DNA of 64,000 nucleotides from Halalkalicoccus sp. NIPERK01 (GCF_030287405.1 NZ_JASVVV010000003.1:1-64000), one strand, 5' to 3'; positions 45,622 to 53,953 are shown, counted from the first letter of the stretch. The notes: a model not told the origin generated them from the sequence alone. A program made the numbers and translations.

Positions 45622-45682
45622 TGCACGGACGGCAGCGGCTGCCGGCTCGGCACCAGATAGCTACCTAACCCTCGTACTCGTA
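45622..45682 (+). promoter_or_regulatory. 61-bp duplicated upstream element, copy B
   Basis: Same length and 52 of 61 bases identical with copy A. The inverted repeat CGGCAG-CGG-CTGCCG and the CGGCACCAGATAGCTA block are kept; TATCTAATCC becomes TACCTAACCC. It ends 30 bp before the osmC start codon. Between them CTCCC-GCC-GGGAG forms a hairpin including the ribosome-binding GGAGG. Confidence 0.6.
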
Positions 45683-45712
45683 GCGTCTCCCGCCGGGAGG
45701 CGAAACGAAATC

Positions 45713-46318
45713 ATGACGAACGATCAGCAAGTCACACACGGGGTGGACACCGAGAAGTTCGGGGGGTTCGCGGACTACGCGGCCGAAAACCCCGACGAGG
45801 TACAGCTCGGGCTCGGGGCCCGCTCGACCTACGAGGGGACGTGCGCCCACAGCCTGGCGAAAGTGGACAGCTACGAACTCGGCGGGGAGACGATCGCCCG
45901 CGAGACGCGCGAGTACACGATCCCCTACGGGGCCTGGAAGGAAGTGCTGGACGCGGGCGGCTGGGTCGGCCCGACCGACCGGCTGGAGCCGATCGAGGCC
46001 GCGCTCTCCGCGCTCGCCTCGTGCATCAACGTCGGCATCACCATCAACGCCGTCGCGAACGGCGTGGACGTCGAGCATCTCCAGACCCGCGTCCGGGCCG
46101 ATTTCGATCCGAGGGTCCTCTTCAGCCTAGAGGACCTCGACGAGGCCGACGGCGTCTACGGGAACATGACCGCCGAGATCGAGATCGAGGGCGAGGGCCT
46201 CGACGAGGACCTCGTCGACGAGTGGGCCCGTCGGGCGCCGGTCTACACGCTCGTCTCGCTCGCACAGGACCTCGAACTCACGGTCAACGCCCCCGCAGAG
46301 GTGCGGGCCGACGACTGA
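45713..46318 (+). CDS. OsmC/Ohr-family protein
   Basis: 201 residues. The OsmC fold is recognised from EPIEAALSALASCINVGITINAVANG (central helix with Cys) and the C-terminal strand region DLDEADGVYGNMTAEIEIEG. Typical members reduce organic peroxides with two Cys. Here only one clear Cys (in ALASCINV) is present beside the early GTCAHS Cys, so peroxidase activity is uncertain. It is the first gene of an operon with a methyltransferase and a membrane protein. Confidence 0.85.
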   Translation: MTNDQQVTHGVDTEKFGGFADYAAENPDEVQLGLGARSTYEGTCAHSLAKVDSYELGGETIARETREYTIPYGAWKEVLDAGGWVGPTDRLEPIEAALSALASCINVGITINAVANGVDVEHLQTRVRADFDPRVLFSLEDLDEADGVYGNMTAEIEIEGEGLDEDLVDEWARRAPVYTLVSLAQDLELTVNAPAEVRADD

Positions 46319-46329
46319 GGTGATGGAGT

Positions 46330-47097
46330 ATGGCGAACTCACTCGACGTAGAGCGGCTCGAACGGGCGGTCAAGAACGTCTATCGCGACGTCGCGGAGGC
46401 GCCGACCGAGGAGTATCACTTCGAGATGGGCCGACCGCTGGCCGAACGCCTCGGCTACCCGTCCGAGGACCTCGACCGGATCCCCGGGGCCGCCCTGGAG
46501 TCGTTCGCGGGCGTGGGATACCACTTCGACCTCGCCGCCATCGAGGAGGGCGAGGACGTGCTCGACCTGGGCAGCGGATCGGGCACGGACGCCTTCGTCG
46601 CGGCGCTCCACGTCGGCGAGGCCGGGAGCGTCACCGGGCTGGACATGACCGACGAACAGCTCCGGAAGGCCCGAGGACTGCGAGACGAGGCGGGGCTGGA
46701 CGCCGTCTCCTTCGAGAAGGGCTACATCGAGGATCTCCCGTTCGAGGACGGGTCGTTCGACGTCGTGATCTCGAACGGCGTCATCAACCTCTCCGCCGAG
46801 AAAAGACGGGTGTTCGAGGAGGCGAACCGGGTCCTCGTCTCGGGGGGACGGCTCGCGCTCTCGGACATCATCAGCGAGAAACGGATGCCCGAGTCCATCA
46901 AGACCGACGCGGACCTCTGGGCGGCCTGTATCGGCGGGGCCGAACAGATCGACCGCTATACGACGATGGTCGAGACCGCCGGGTTCGAGGTGCTGGACGT
47001 CCGGGAGAACACCAAGTACGAGTTCGTCTCCGATCAGGCGGCGAACGCGTGTCGGAAGTACGGCGTGAAGAGCGTCTCGCTCGGCGCTCGGAAGTGA
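46330..47097 (+). CDS. SAM-dependent methyltransferase (ArsM-like sequence lacking one arsenic Cys)
   Basis: 255 residues. Class I methyltransferase: DVLDLGSGSGTDAFVAALHVG (SAM motif I), VTGLDMTDEQLRKARGL (II), VISNGVINLSAEKRRVFEEA and LVSGGRLALSDII. The whole pattern follows arsenite methyltransferase ArsM, but the usual SNCVINLS has Gly in place of Cys. A Cys remains in AACIGGAEQ. Arsenic methylation is therefore doubtful; another methyl acceptor is likely. 11 bp after osmC and 2 bp before the next gene. Confidence 0.82.
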   Translation: MANSLDVERLERAVKNVYRDVAEAPTEEYHFEMGRPLAERLGYPSEDLDRIPGAALESFAGVGYHFDLAAIEEGEDVLDLGSGSGTDAFVAALHVGEAGSVTGLDMTDEQLRKARGLRDEAGLDAVSFEKGYIEDLPFEDGSFDVVISNGVINLSAEKRRVFEEANRVLVSGGRLALSDIISEKRMPESIKTDADLWAACIGGAEQIDRYTTMVETAGFEVLDVRENTKYEFVSDQAANACRKYGVKSVSLGARK

Positions 47098-47099
47098 CC

Positions 47100-47603
47100 A
47101 TGGGAGCAACGAAACGACCGACTGCAGGCGAACAGGTAGAACAGCTCGAACTCGATACGAAGCTGCGAAACGGATCGTTGCTGATGGCGCTCGCGGGCGT
47201 CGCGTTCGTCGGCTACGGGATCGTCTTCCTGGTCCTGAACTTCGTGGGCGGCGGCTTCGAACTCGGGGTCAGCCACCTCGATGGACTGACCCCGGCGGAG
47301 TTGAATCCCACCGTCGCGTACTACATCAGCCACCTGCACGTCGCCACGGCGGCGTTCATCGTCTCCACGGGGATCGCGGTCACCGCGCTCTCCTGGTACG
47401 GCGTCCGCCAACGGCTGCGGTGGGCGTGGGCCACCGCCGTCGTGGTCGCGGTCGTCGGTCTGGCGATCGCCCTGCCGATGCACTACACCGGCGGGTTCGC
47501 CCACGACTGGGTGACGCACCTCGGCCCGATCTACCTGGCGACGGTCGTGTTCGTCGTCGGGGTCGTGCTCGCTCACCAGGGGATGCGATCCGCTTCGGAG
47601 TGA
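47100..47603 (+). CDS. Four-helix membrane protein (167 aa)
   Basis: 167 residues: a polar N-terminus, a helix (LLMALAGVAFVGYGIVFLVL), a loop (GVSHLDGLTPAELNPTVAYY), then three more helices with short loops. The His-rich loops (HLHVATAAF, MHYTGGFAHDW, HLGPIYL) could bind a cofactor or metal. It is the third gene of the osmC operon, starting two bases after the methyltransferase stop. No family recognised. Confidence 0.7.
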   Translation: MGATKRPTAGEQVEQLELDTKLRNGSLLMALAGVAFVGYGIVFLVLNFVGGGFELGVSHLDGLTPAELNPTVAYYISHLHVATAAFIVSTGIAVTALSWYGVRQRLRWAWATAVVVAVVGLAIALPMHYTGGFAHDWVTHLGPIYLATVVFVVGVVLAHQGMRSASE

Positions 47604-47746
47604 CGCGGATCCGATCCCACGCGACCGCGTTTTCGGATCCATCCGACGGTCTCTGGAGTGACAAAAAGCGTCGTTGCGAGAAGTGTACCGGAGGCGAGAC
47701 GCGATATCGACCCCTCGACCGACTCGGTCATCCCCGGCGACGCGCC

Positions 47747-48232
47747 TCACGAAAGGGAAGCCACCGCTTCCCGGTCTGACTCATCTCGAGCGGCCAGCGA
47801 TTCGAGCACCTCGATCCCGTCGTGGATCGTATGCACCTCCTCACCGTCCACGTGAGGATAGACCGCTCGGAGGGTCTCGCCGTCGTAGATGGCGAGACAG
47901 AGCAACGGCAAAACGACGTCCCCACCCCGTGTCCCCCCGTCGTCGCTTCCCGACCCCGCACCACGTCGATCGAGGGCCGGACGGAGCGTACAGCCGTGGT
48001 CGTTCGCCCATTGCTCGAACTCGGCGACCGTTTCGCGCGTTCCGGTCGGATCCCGATCGGCCGGCGACCAGCCCCCCATCGAGGGCCCCCAGACGTCGAT
48101 ATCGAGTTCGGCGACCGATTCGGTCTCGCCGAGCGTCTGGAGGCGATCGATGACCCTCGACTGGACCGGGTTGATCCCGCCGGGTCCCAACGTGCGAAAC
48201 CGCAGGGTCACACGGGCGTCGTTCGTCGTCAT
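47747..48232 (-). CDS. Haloarchaeal protein of the HTH-associated family, unknown function
   Basis: 161 residues. It begins VTLRFRTLGPGGINPVQSRV and has DIDVWGPSMGGW, TVAEFEQWANDHGC and near the end AIYDGETLRAVYPHVDGEEVHT. This order resembles a haloarchaeal-only family often annotated as HTH domain protein and found next to small winged-helix genes. Its start overlaps the stop of the upstream HTH gene by four bases. Function unknown. Confidence 0.7.
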   Translation of the reverse strand: MTTNDARVTLRFRTLGPGGINPVQSRVIDRLQTLGETESVAELDIDVWGPSMGGWSPADRDPTGTRETVAEFEQWANDHGCTLRPALDRRGAGSGSDDGGTRGGDVVLPLLCLAIYDGETLRAVYPHVDGEEVHTIHDGIEVLESLAARDESDREAVASLS

Positions 48233-48516
48233 CGGTCGTCCTCGTGACTGGCCGGCTCTCGACAGCGGTACGTGACCCCCGACCGTTCGACGAGATCGGT
48301 CGTCGTAAGCGTCTTCAACAGGGGGTAGAGCGTGATTCTCTTCAGTCCGAGGGCCGCCTGGAGTTCGTCGATCGTCGCTTCCCCCTCGATCCGGAGCGAG
48401 AGGTAGACGAGTTTCACACCGGCGGAGTCGAGCGCGTCGGGGATCTCGACCCTCGCTCGCTGATGGTGATAGTTCATCAACAGGTGGTCCGCCATCGATT
48501 CCGGTAAGCGCTCCAC
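48229..48516 (-). CDS. Small winged-helix DNA-binding protein
   Basis: 95 residues from a GTG start (or ATG at 48495). The winged helix is EATIDELQAALGLKRITLYPLLKTLTTTDLV (about residues 46-76), ended by a wing strand (SGVTYRCRE). A TATA-like ATATAAAG (48532-48539 on the minus strand) lies about 20 bp before the GTG. It likely regulates itself and the overlapping 161-aa gene. Confidence 0.78.
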   Translation of the reverse strand: MERLPESMADHLLMNYHHQRARVEIPDALDSAGVKLVYLSLRIEGEATIDELQAALGLKRITLYPLLKTLTTTDLVERSGVTYRCREPASHEDDR

Positions 48517-48911
48517 TTCGTCATCTATCGTCTTTATATCCCTCCCCGTATCGGTCGGGCGCCACCCCGGCCAACAGCCGCCGCCCCCGTCACGGGCGAG
48601 GAGCCTCTGTAGACCACGAGTACCTCCGAGACGTCGCCGACGCGAGGACGGGCTTCGGTCGCGACACGTCCATCCTCGTCGGCAGCGGCGTCGGGGATCG
48701 CGTCACCCGGTCCGTGGCGCGGGTCGTCGGTGCTCGTGGCCGGACCCAGGTCCGACGCTACGCCGAACGGCGTCGGCCCACCAGTCACGTCGGCGACGAC
48801 GGCCGAAACGGATGTCCGTCGGTTCGCGTGCTCGTCGGACCGCAAAGCGCCGCGAACGCCGTGAACGGGACTCGTCACTCACCGGCGTTCGTGACTCGCG
48901 TAGAAAGCCAG
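48517..48911. other. Gap, 395 bp, without a convincing gene
   Basis: The stretch between the HTH pair and the tRNA. A 114-aa minus-strand frame (48534-48878) and an open plus-strand frame exist, but neither has a recognisable family or clear translation start. The composition resembles former coding sequence. Nothing further can be supported. Confidence 0.4.
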
Positions 48912-49057
48912 TGCCCGGGGAGGGCTCCGAACCCTCGATCTCCGCATGACCCAGATTCGAGCCGTGGCACGGCGCGGGCATGGGAGGCTTCCAAGGCAGC
49001 CGCCTCGACTCCGAAACCCTATGAGTGCGGCGCTATGTCCAGCTAAGCCACCCGGGC
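48912..49057 (-). tRNA. tRNA-Met (CAT), elongator, with a 72-nt intron
   Basis: On the minus strand the acceptor arms GCCCGGG (49057-49051) and CCCGGGC plus discriminator A (48912) pair fully. The T arm GAGGG-TTCGGAG-CCCTC is intact. The anticodon stem CCGCA/TGCGG closes a loop CTCATAA only after removal of bases 48948-49019, so the intron follows position 37, the canonical archaeal site. The mature tRNA is 74 nt; CCA is not encoded. Elongator tRNA-Met is a known intron-containing tRNA in Haloferax. Confidence 0.95.
48948..49019 (-). other. Intron of tRNA-Met
   Basis: 72 nt between the position-37 A and the position-38 A of the anticodon loop. It would be cut by the tRNA splicing endonuclease at a bulge-helix-bulge; the junctions CATA|GGG and GGGTC|ATGCGG fit this. 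Shorter by a few nt than the 75-nt intron reported in Haloferax. Confidence 0.9.
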
Positions 49058-49150
49058 GCGTCCGTCGGTTGTCGGCTTGCGACCTTTAAGGTTCTCATCT
49101 CGGCCCGCCCCCGCCGGAATAGTTATTAATTCTGAGAGTAATTCGACCGT

Positions 49151-50029
49151 ATGTCACCGCCCGAGCTCGTCCAGTCGGTCCTCGACGGGGAGTCGGTCGT
49201 CGCGCACGTCGGGCTTCGCGACGACGACGCGCTGTTCGTCTCGCCCACGCGAACCCTCCTGTACCGTTCCCAGAGCCTCCTCAGCGACGAGGCGGTCGAC
49301 GAGTTCCCCCACTCCGCGGAGCGCCTCTCGCTCTCGTCGGGCCGCCGGAAGACGGCGATCGAACTCGACTACGGGCTCGACGGCACCCGGAAACTCACGG
49401 TGCCGAACGACCGCCTCGACGCCGTTCTCCACCCGGTACTCGCGGGGGTGCTGTCCGCGGCGGGCGTGATCGACCCCGACGAGACGGTCCACGAACCGTT
49501 TCGATTCAGCGAACTCACGCTCGTCGTCACCGACGACCGCCTGATCAAACACGTGGGTCGGGCGGTCTGGGACGAGGAGTTCGAGCAGTTCCGGTTCGCC
49601 GACGTGGAGGGGTTCGCTACCGAGGAGGGCCGGGTCACGACGGGGTTCGTCCTCACCGTCTCGGGGCGGGCCGAACGGCTCAAGGTCCCCAACGAGCGCG
49701 CCCGTGCCGTCCGCGAGCGCCTCGAAAGCGCCCTGCTGGCCCATCACGGGGTCGAGACGCTCGCGGACCTCCCCGCTCCCGACGAGTCCGAGGAACGGGA
49801 CGCTCCCGACGCCGAAACCGACGACGCGGCGTTCTCGGGGTCGATCGAGGGGGCGGACGCTTCCCGAGGGGCCGTCTCGCTCCACGAACTCGGGGAGGGA
49901 GGGGACGACCCGTCGACGCTCGCACGCCTCGACGCGCTCGGCGACGCCATCGACGCCCAACAGGACCTCCTCGACCGCCAGCGCCGCGAACTCGACCGCC
50001 TGCGCGAGGCGATCACTCCCGACCGGTGA
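49151..50029 (+). CDS. Haloarchaeal protein with two tandem PH-like modules, unknown function
   Basis: 292 residues. Two similar blocks are visible: LFVSPTRTLLYRSQSL ... RKLTVPNDRLDAVLHPVLAG (about residues 28-96) and LVVTDDRLIKHVGRAV ... ERLKVPNERARAVRERLESA (about 123-195). Each has the Tyr/His strand, a charged middle and a VPNxR helix. An acidic linker and a C-terminal coiled coil (DALGDAIDAQQDLLDRQRRELDRLREA) follow. A TATA box lies 25-30 bp before the ATG. Its end overlaps the next gene by 17 bp on the other strand. Confidence 0.72.
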   Translation: MSPPELVQSVLDGESVVAHVGLRDDDALFVSPTRTLLYRSQSLLSDEAVDEFPHSAERLSLSSGRRKTAIELDYGLDGTRKLTVPNDRLDAVLHPVLAGVLSAAGVIDPDETVHEPFRFSELTLVVTDDRLIKHVGRAVWDEEFEQFRFADVEGFATEEGRVTTGFVLTVSGRAERLKVPNERARAVRERLESALLAHHGVETLADLPAPDESEERDAPDAETDDAAFSGSIEGADASRGAVSLHELGEGGDDPSTLARLDALGDAIDAQQDLLDRQRRELDRLREAITPDR

Positions 50030-50366
50030 CCTTCCGGATACACGACGAGCCGAAGGGCCCGAGTTCGCCCGACTCGAACCGGATGAAGTGGCCCGTCGAG
50101 AGGCCGGCCCCGCAGCGCCGACAGGTGAAATCCCCCTCCTTCGTGACGACCTCGCTCTCGAAACGGACGAACGCACCGCTCTGCGGGCGGATCAGGCCGT
50201 CCTCGCGGGCGATGATCCCGCGCTTTTCGGCGGTGTCGAGAATCTCGCGGGTGAGGTGCGGGTCGGTCGTGACCGTCTCGATCCGGTCGACCGCCTCCGA
50301 GAGCGAGAGGGACTCCTCCTCGCACTTCTCGAGGAGTTCACAGCCCACCTCGACCGGGTCGCTCAT
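50013..50366 (-). CDS. DUF5830-like zinc-binding protein (117 aa)
   Basis: 117 residues: an N-terminal helical half (VEVGCELLEKCEEESLSLSE, TREILDTAEKRGIIAREDG, winged-helix-like) and a C-terminal zinc-ribbon-like half with DFTCRRCGAGLSTGHFI and FGSSCIRKVTGRE. The pattern matches a conserved haloarchaeal family; the domain number is from memory. Start at MSDPVEVG. Function unknown, possibly nucleic-acid binding. Confidence 0.78.
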   Translation of the reverse strand: MSDPVEVGCELLEKCEEESLSLSEAVDRIETVTTDPHLTREILDTAEKRGIIAREDGLIRPQSGAFVRFESEVVTKEGDFTCRRCGAGLSTGHFIRFESGELGPFGSSCIRKVTGRE

Positions 50367-50494
50367 CACCACCAGTATCGAGGCGGGCCACAAAGCACTT
50401 CTCACACGGCGCGGCGCTCGATCGGGACGGATCGCGCTATCGTGGCGACCGGCTGCCCGTATCGGTGCTAGAGGGATGCCAGCGAGCGACGGCC

Positions 50495-50614
50495 TCAGTA
50501 GAATGTATCGGAGCAGTCGTAGACGACGCCGTGGTTCGGACAGACGTACTTGCAGTGGCGGCGGTACATCGACGCTCCGCAGAGCGGACAGGGACGGCCG
50601 GCGGTCTCGGCCAT
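50495..50614 (-). CDS. CPxCG-type small zinc-finger protein (39 aa)
   Basis: 39 residues, MAETAGRPCPLCGASMY.... It has a CPLCG knuckle, then CKYVCPNHG and YDCSDTFY: six Cys and two His in 39 residues, the layout of haloarchaeal CPxCG-related zinc-finger micro-proteins. Very short, but composition and Cys spacing are convincing. Alone between the zinc-ribbon gene and a divergent gene. Confidence 0.75.
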   Translation of the reverse strand: MAETAGRPCPLCGASMYRRHCKYVCPNHGVVYDCSDTFY

Positions 50615-50735
50615 ACCGGCGGAACGGCATCCGACGTGCTAAGCGTTGTGGCGGGAGTTCGGTTGGAGTTCGGAAAACCGCTATAGCCCTGTGCGCCCTA
50701 CGTACGGGTGTTCAGCCGACACCGGCGAACCCCTG

Positions 50736-51050
50736 ATGACCACCGACGACCGTATCACGGCGGCGACCAGACTGCTCGAAACGTACGTCCGCGAGCGCCC
50801 CCTCCCCCCGGAGACCGAGGCGGCGATACAGGAGGCGATCGAACTGCTCTCGGGAATCGAACCGCCAGCCGAACCCGAACGGCCGACCGAACCGCCCGTG
50901 GACCCGCTCGTCTCGGCGCTCGGCTCCGATACCGGGCTCCCGGGGCCGTTCGCGCCGGACGACGTGGTGCTGTTCAACCCCCGGACGGTCGAGACGGAGT
51001 GGATCGCCGCGGCCGCTGGCGCCGTCGTCTCGCTGGATGCACACCGATAA
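50736..51050 (+). CDS. Conserved-looking haloarchaeal protein (104 aa)
   Basis: 104 residues: a helical N-terminal half (MTTDDRITAATRLLETYVRER, TEAAIQEAIELLSG), a Pro/Glu-rich linker and a C-terminal hydrophobic strand region (DDVVLFNPRTVETEWIAAAAGAVV). No family recognised. Convergent with the ammonia-lyase gene 23 bp away. Confidence 0.6.
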   Translation: MTTDDRITAATRLLETYVRERPLPPETEAAIQEAIELLSGIEPPAEPERPTEPPVDPLVSALGSDTGLPGPFAPDDVVLFNPRTVETEWIAAAAGAVVSLDAHR

Positions 51051-51073
51051 GCCGCCGGTGTGCGCCCCGACGG

Positions 51074-52333
51074 CTACGATTCCGTCCCGTCGTCGCTCGC
51101 GTCGGTACGGCGGCCGCGTCCGGTCACCGAGACGCCCTCGATACGCCCGACCGCCTCGATCGCCTCCTCGAGGTGGTCGGGGCCGGTCCCCTCGATATCG
51201 AGTTCGAGCGGGCGGCGGTTCGGGTCGCCTCCCCAACGGCGGCGACCCCTGCGGACGTCGGCAAGGCCCGCCCCGTGTTCGTCGAGTCGGTCCGTGATCG
51301 CCGAGATCCGCGAGAGGTCCGAGAGCGCCAGATACACGGTCGTGTAGCGGCCGAGTTCGATCAGCCCCTGTCGGACGAGGTCGGCGTGATCGGTGAGGTC
51401 GACGTTCCCCCCCGAGATCACGACCCCGACGTGTTCGTCCTCGGCGTCGGCCGCCGACAGCAGGGCGGCCAGCGGTGCGGCCCCCGCCGGTTCGACGACC
51501 GCCTTCGCCCGTTCGGCCAGCAGCGCCACCGCGGCCGCGATCTCCCCGTCCGAGACCGTCACCACACCGTCGACCCGCCCGCGCATCGTCTCGAACGTCG
51601 TTTCGAGGAGTCGGGTATCGGCGATCCCGTCGGCGACGGTGTCGACCGACTCGCGCTCGTGGATCTCGCCCTTCGCGAGCGAGCGCCCCGCGTGGGCCGC
51701 GCCCTCGGGCTGGACGCCGATCACCCTGATCTCGGGGTCCTCGGCCTTCAGCGCGGTCGCGATCCCGCCGATCAGCCCGCCCCCGCCGATCGCCACCAGA
51801 ACGGTATCGAGTTCGGGGTACTGTTCGAGCAGTTCGAGTCCGACCGTCCCCTGCCCGGCGATGACCCGCTCGTCGTCGAACGGGTGGACGAACTCCAGTC
51901 CCTCGCTCTCGGCCAGATCGAGCGCGTGTTCGTACGAGCGCTCGTAGATCGCGCCCTCGACGACCACCTCCGCGCCGTAGCCCCGCGTGGCCGCGATCTT
52001 CGCCGCGGGCGTGATCTCGGGGACGACGATCGTCGTCTCGACCCCCAGCAACTGCCCGGCGAGCGCCACCCCCTGGGCGTGGTTGCCCGCGCTCGCCGCG
52101 ATCACGCCCCGTTCGCGCTGTTCCTCGGATAGCTGGGCCATGCAGTTGTACGCTCCACGGATCTTGAACGAACCCGTCCGCTGGACGTTCTCGAGTTTGA
52201 GTCCGACCGAGCGCGCCCCGCTCATCCCCGCGAACGTCGTCGATCGGTCCAGCGGCGTTCGATGCACTACCTCCCCGAGGCGCTCGCGGGCCGCCTCGAC
52301 GTCCCCGACCGACACCGGGGGAGCGCTCGTCAT
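51074..52333 (-). CDS. PLP threonine ammonia-lyase with C-terminal ACT domain
   Basis: 419 residues from ATG 52333. Fold-type II PLP enzyme: VQRTGSFKIRGAYNCMAQL (PLP Lys), IAASAGNHAQGVALAG, AIGGGGLIGGIATAL (phosphate loop) and VVISGGNVDLTDH. A C-terminal ACT domain (about residues 330-400) is typical of threonine ammonia-lyase, which makes 2-oxobutyrate and ammonia. The hydroxyectoine-pathway dehydratase EutB is related but lacks ACT. A candidate operator (52404-52420) upstream links it to the catabolic cluster, so a special role is possible. Confidence 0.82.
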   Translation of the reverse strand: MTSAPPVSVGDVEAARERLGEVVHRTPLDRSTTFAGMSGARSVGLKLENVQRTGSFKIRGAYNCMAQLSEEQRERGVIAASAGNHAQGVALAGQLLGVETTIVVPEITPAAKIAATRGYGAEVVVEGAIYERSYEHALDLAESEGLEFVHPFDDERVIAGQGTVGLELLEQYPELDTVLVAIGGGGLIGGIATALKAEDPEIRVIGVQPEGAAHAGRSLAKGEIHERESVDTVADGIADTRLLETTFETMRGRVDGVVTVSDGEIAAAVALLAERAKAVVEPAGAAPLAALLSAADAEDEHVGVVISGGNVDLTDHADLVRQGLIELGRYTTVYLALSDLSRISAITDRLDEHGAGLADVRRGRRRWGGDPNRRPLELDIEGTGPDHLEEAIEAVGRIEGVSVTGRGRRTDASDDGTES

Positions 52334-52403
52334 CGTCCACCCCGCTCGCCGCCCGTGCTGGCTGTCGACATACGGGATGCATGCGTCGCCCGCCACTTAA
52401 CTG

Positions 52404-52420
52404 CACACAGTGACCGTTGA
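52404..52420 (-). promoter_or_regulatory. Candidate operator, site 1 (weak), ammonia-lyase/aminotransferase gap
   Basis: On the minus strand TCAACGG-TCA-CTGTGTG, close to site 5 (TCAACGA-ATT-CTGTGTA). It lies 4 bp upstream of a TATA-like TTAAGT (52395-52400) of the ammonia-lyase gene. Weakest member of the set. Confidence 0.35.
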
Positions 52421-52466
52421 CCTCGGATACGATTCTCCCGATGTATCCGGCATGGCGGCGGGTCGA

Positions 52467-52483
52467 GGATCGAATTCCGTGTA
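52467..52483 (+). promoter_or_regulatory. Candidate operator, site 2, upstream of the 52.5-kb aminotransferase
   Basis: GGATCGA-ATT-CCGTGTA: perfect right half, A/T spacer and CG in the left half. It lies about 25 bp upstream of a TATA-like CTATTTAG (52510-52517) and 58 bp before the start codon, a position suited to activation. Confidence 0.5.
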
Positions 52484-52540
52484 CGATGATTTCGGTAATC
52501 GTTGATAAGCTATTTAGGGGTGGTCGCCATGGGGTGGCAC

Positions 52541-53914
52541 ATGGCAGGACCACCGATCGAGGAGCTCCACTTCGACGACGCGCCCGACGTCGGGGAGGTG
52601 CCGGGCCCCGAGTCGCGGCGGCTGGTCGAGAGACAGCGCGAGATCGACAGCAGCGCCGTCGCCTACCCCAACGACATGCCGCTGGCCTTCGAGGAGGGAC
52701 GCGGGGCGACGCTGCGGGACGCCGACGGCAACACCTTCATCGATCTCTTTGCAGGTATCGGCGTGCTCAACGTCGGCCACGCGAACCCATACGTGATGGA
52801 GGCGGTCCACGAGCAGGCCGACAAGCTCGTTCATACGGTGGACTTCCCCACCGAAGCGCGCCTCGAACTCATCGAGACGCTCGACGAGATCGCGCCGGGC
52901 GAACTCGCGGGCGACAACCGGGTGATCTTCGGCGGGCCGACCGGCAGCGACGCGATCGAGGCCGCGATCAAGCTCGCGAAGTACAACACGGGCGGTACCG
53001 GCCTGATCGCCTTCCGGGGGGCGTACCACGGCCCGACCAGCGGCCCGATGAGCCTCACCTCGAACAAGAAGTTCAAGGGCCACTACACGCCGCTGCTGCC
53101 CGACGTCGTCCACGCGCCGTATCCCTACCCGCTTCGGCAGGGCAAAAGCGAGGACGACGCCGTGAAGGACGCCTTGGAGGAGGTGCGCGCGATCGTCGAG
53201 GACCCCTACGGCGGGCTCGCGAACCCCGCGGGGATCTTCGCCGAGCCGATCCAGGGCGAGGGCGGGGTCGTCGTCCCGCCGGAGGGCTTCCTCGAGGGGC
53301 TCCGGGAGATCGCCGACGACAACGCCCTTCCCCTGGTGTTCGACGAGATTCAATCAGGATTGGGGCGTTCGGGCGAGTGGTTCGCCTGCGAGCACTACGA
53401 CGTCACGCCCGATGCGATGACGATGGCGAAGGCCCTCGGCGGCGCGGGCTTCCCCCTCTCGGCGACGATGTACCGCGAGGAACTCGACACGTGGGGTCCC
53501 GGCGACCACGCCGGTACCTATCGGGGCCACGTCGTCGCGATGCGCGCGGGCACGAGGGCCATCGAGTACATCCAGGCCCACGACCTGCTGGCCCACGCTC
53601 GCGAACTGGGCGACTATCTCCGCGGGCGACTCCGTGAGGCCGGCGAGGACAACGAACTGTTGGCAGAGGTCCGCGGAAAGGGCCTGTTCATCGGCGCGGA
53701 GTTCGCGAGCGCGGACGGCGAGCCCGCCGACGACGCCGTCGACGCGATCCAGCAGTACTGCTACGAACACGGCGTGCTCGTCTGGACCGCGGGCCGACAC
53801 GGCAGCGTTCTCAGGCTGCTACCGCCGCTCGTGCTCACCCGCGACCTCGCGGAAACCGCGATGGACGTGGTCTGTGAGGCGATCGAACACGCGACCCCCG
53901 CGCAGTCGGCCTGA
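52541..53914 (+). CDS. Class III PLP aminotransferase (diaminobutyrate/omega-amino acid type)
   Basis: 457 residues from the ATG at 52541 (an ATG four codons earlier is possible). Class III blocks: [93 protein letters not shown] and [18 protein letters not shown] (PLP Lys in AKALGG). Such enzymes act on terminal amino groups of GABA, ornithine or 2,4-diaminobutyrate. Its place beside a BCCT transporter and near an ectoine hydrolase suggests diaminobutyrate to aspartate semialdehyde (DoeD role); this is inference. Confidence 0.83.
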   Translation: MAGPPIEELHFDDAPDVGEVPGPESRRLVERQREIDSSAVAYPNDMPLAFEEGRGATLRDADGNTFIDLFAGIGVLNVGHANPYVMEAVHEQADKLVHTVDFPTEARLELIETLDEIAPGELAGDNRVIFGGPTGSDAIEAAIKLAKYNTGGTGLIAFRGAYHGPTSGPMSLTSNKKFKGHYTPLLPDVVHAPYPYPLRQGKSEDDAVKDALEEVRAIVEDPYGGLANPAGIFAEPIQGEGGVVVPPEGFLEGLREIADDNALPLVFDEIQSGLGRSGEWFACEHYDVTPDAMTMAKALGGAGFPLSATMYREELDTWGPGDHAGTYRGHVVAMRAGTRAIEYIQAHDLLAHARELGDYLRGRLREAGEDNELLAEVRGKGLFIGAEFASADGEPADDAVDAIQQYCYEHGVLVWTAGRHGSVLRLLPPLVLTRDLAETAMDVVCEAIEHATPAQSA

Positions 53915-53953
53915 CGCTCGACGCCCTTTTTTTCTATCTATTTCTTGCCCTAG

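Noticed and set aside
48534-48878. 114-codon minus-strand frame between the HTH pair and tRNA-Met
   Set aside because: No start context, no family and low-complexity content; the plus strand is open as well, so coding cannot be decided.
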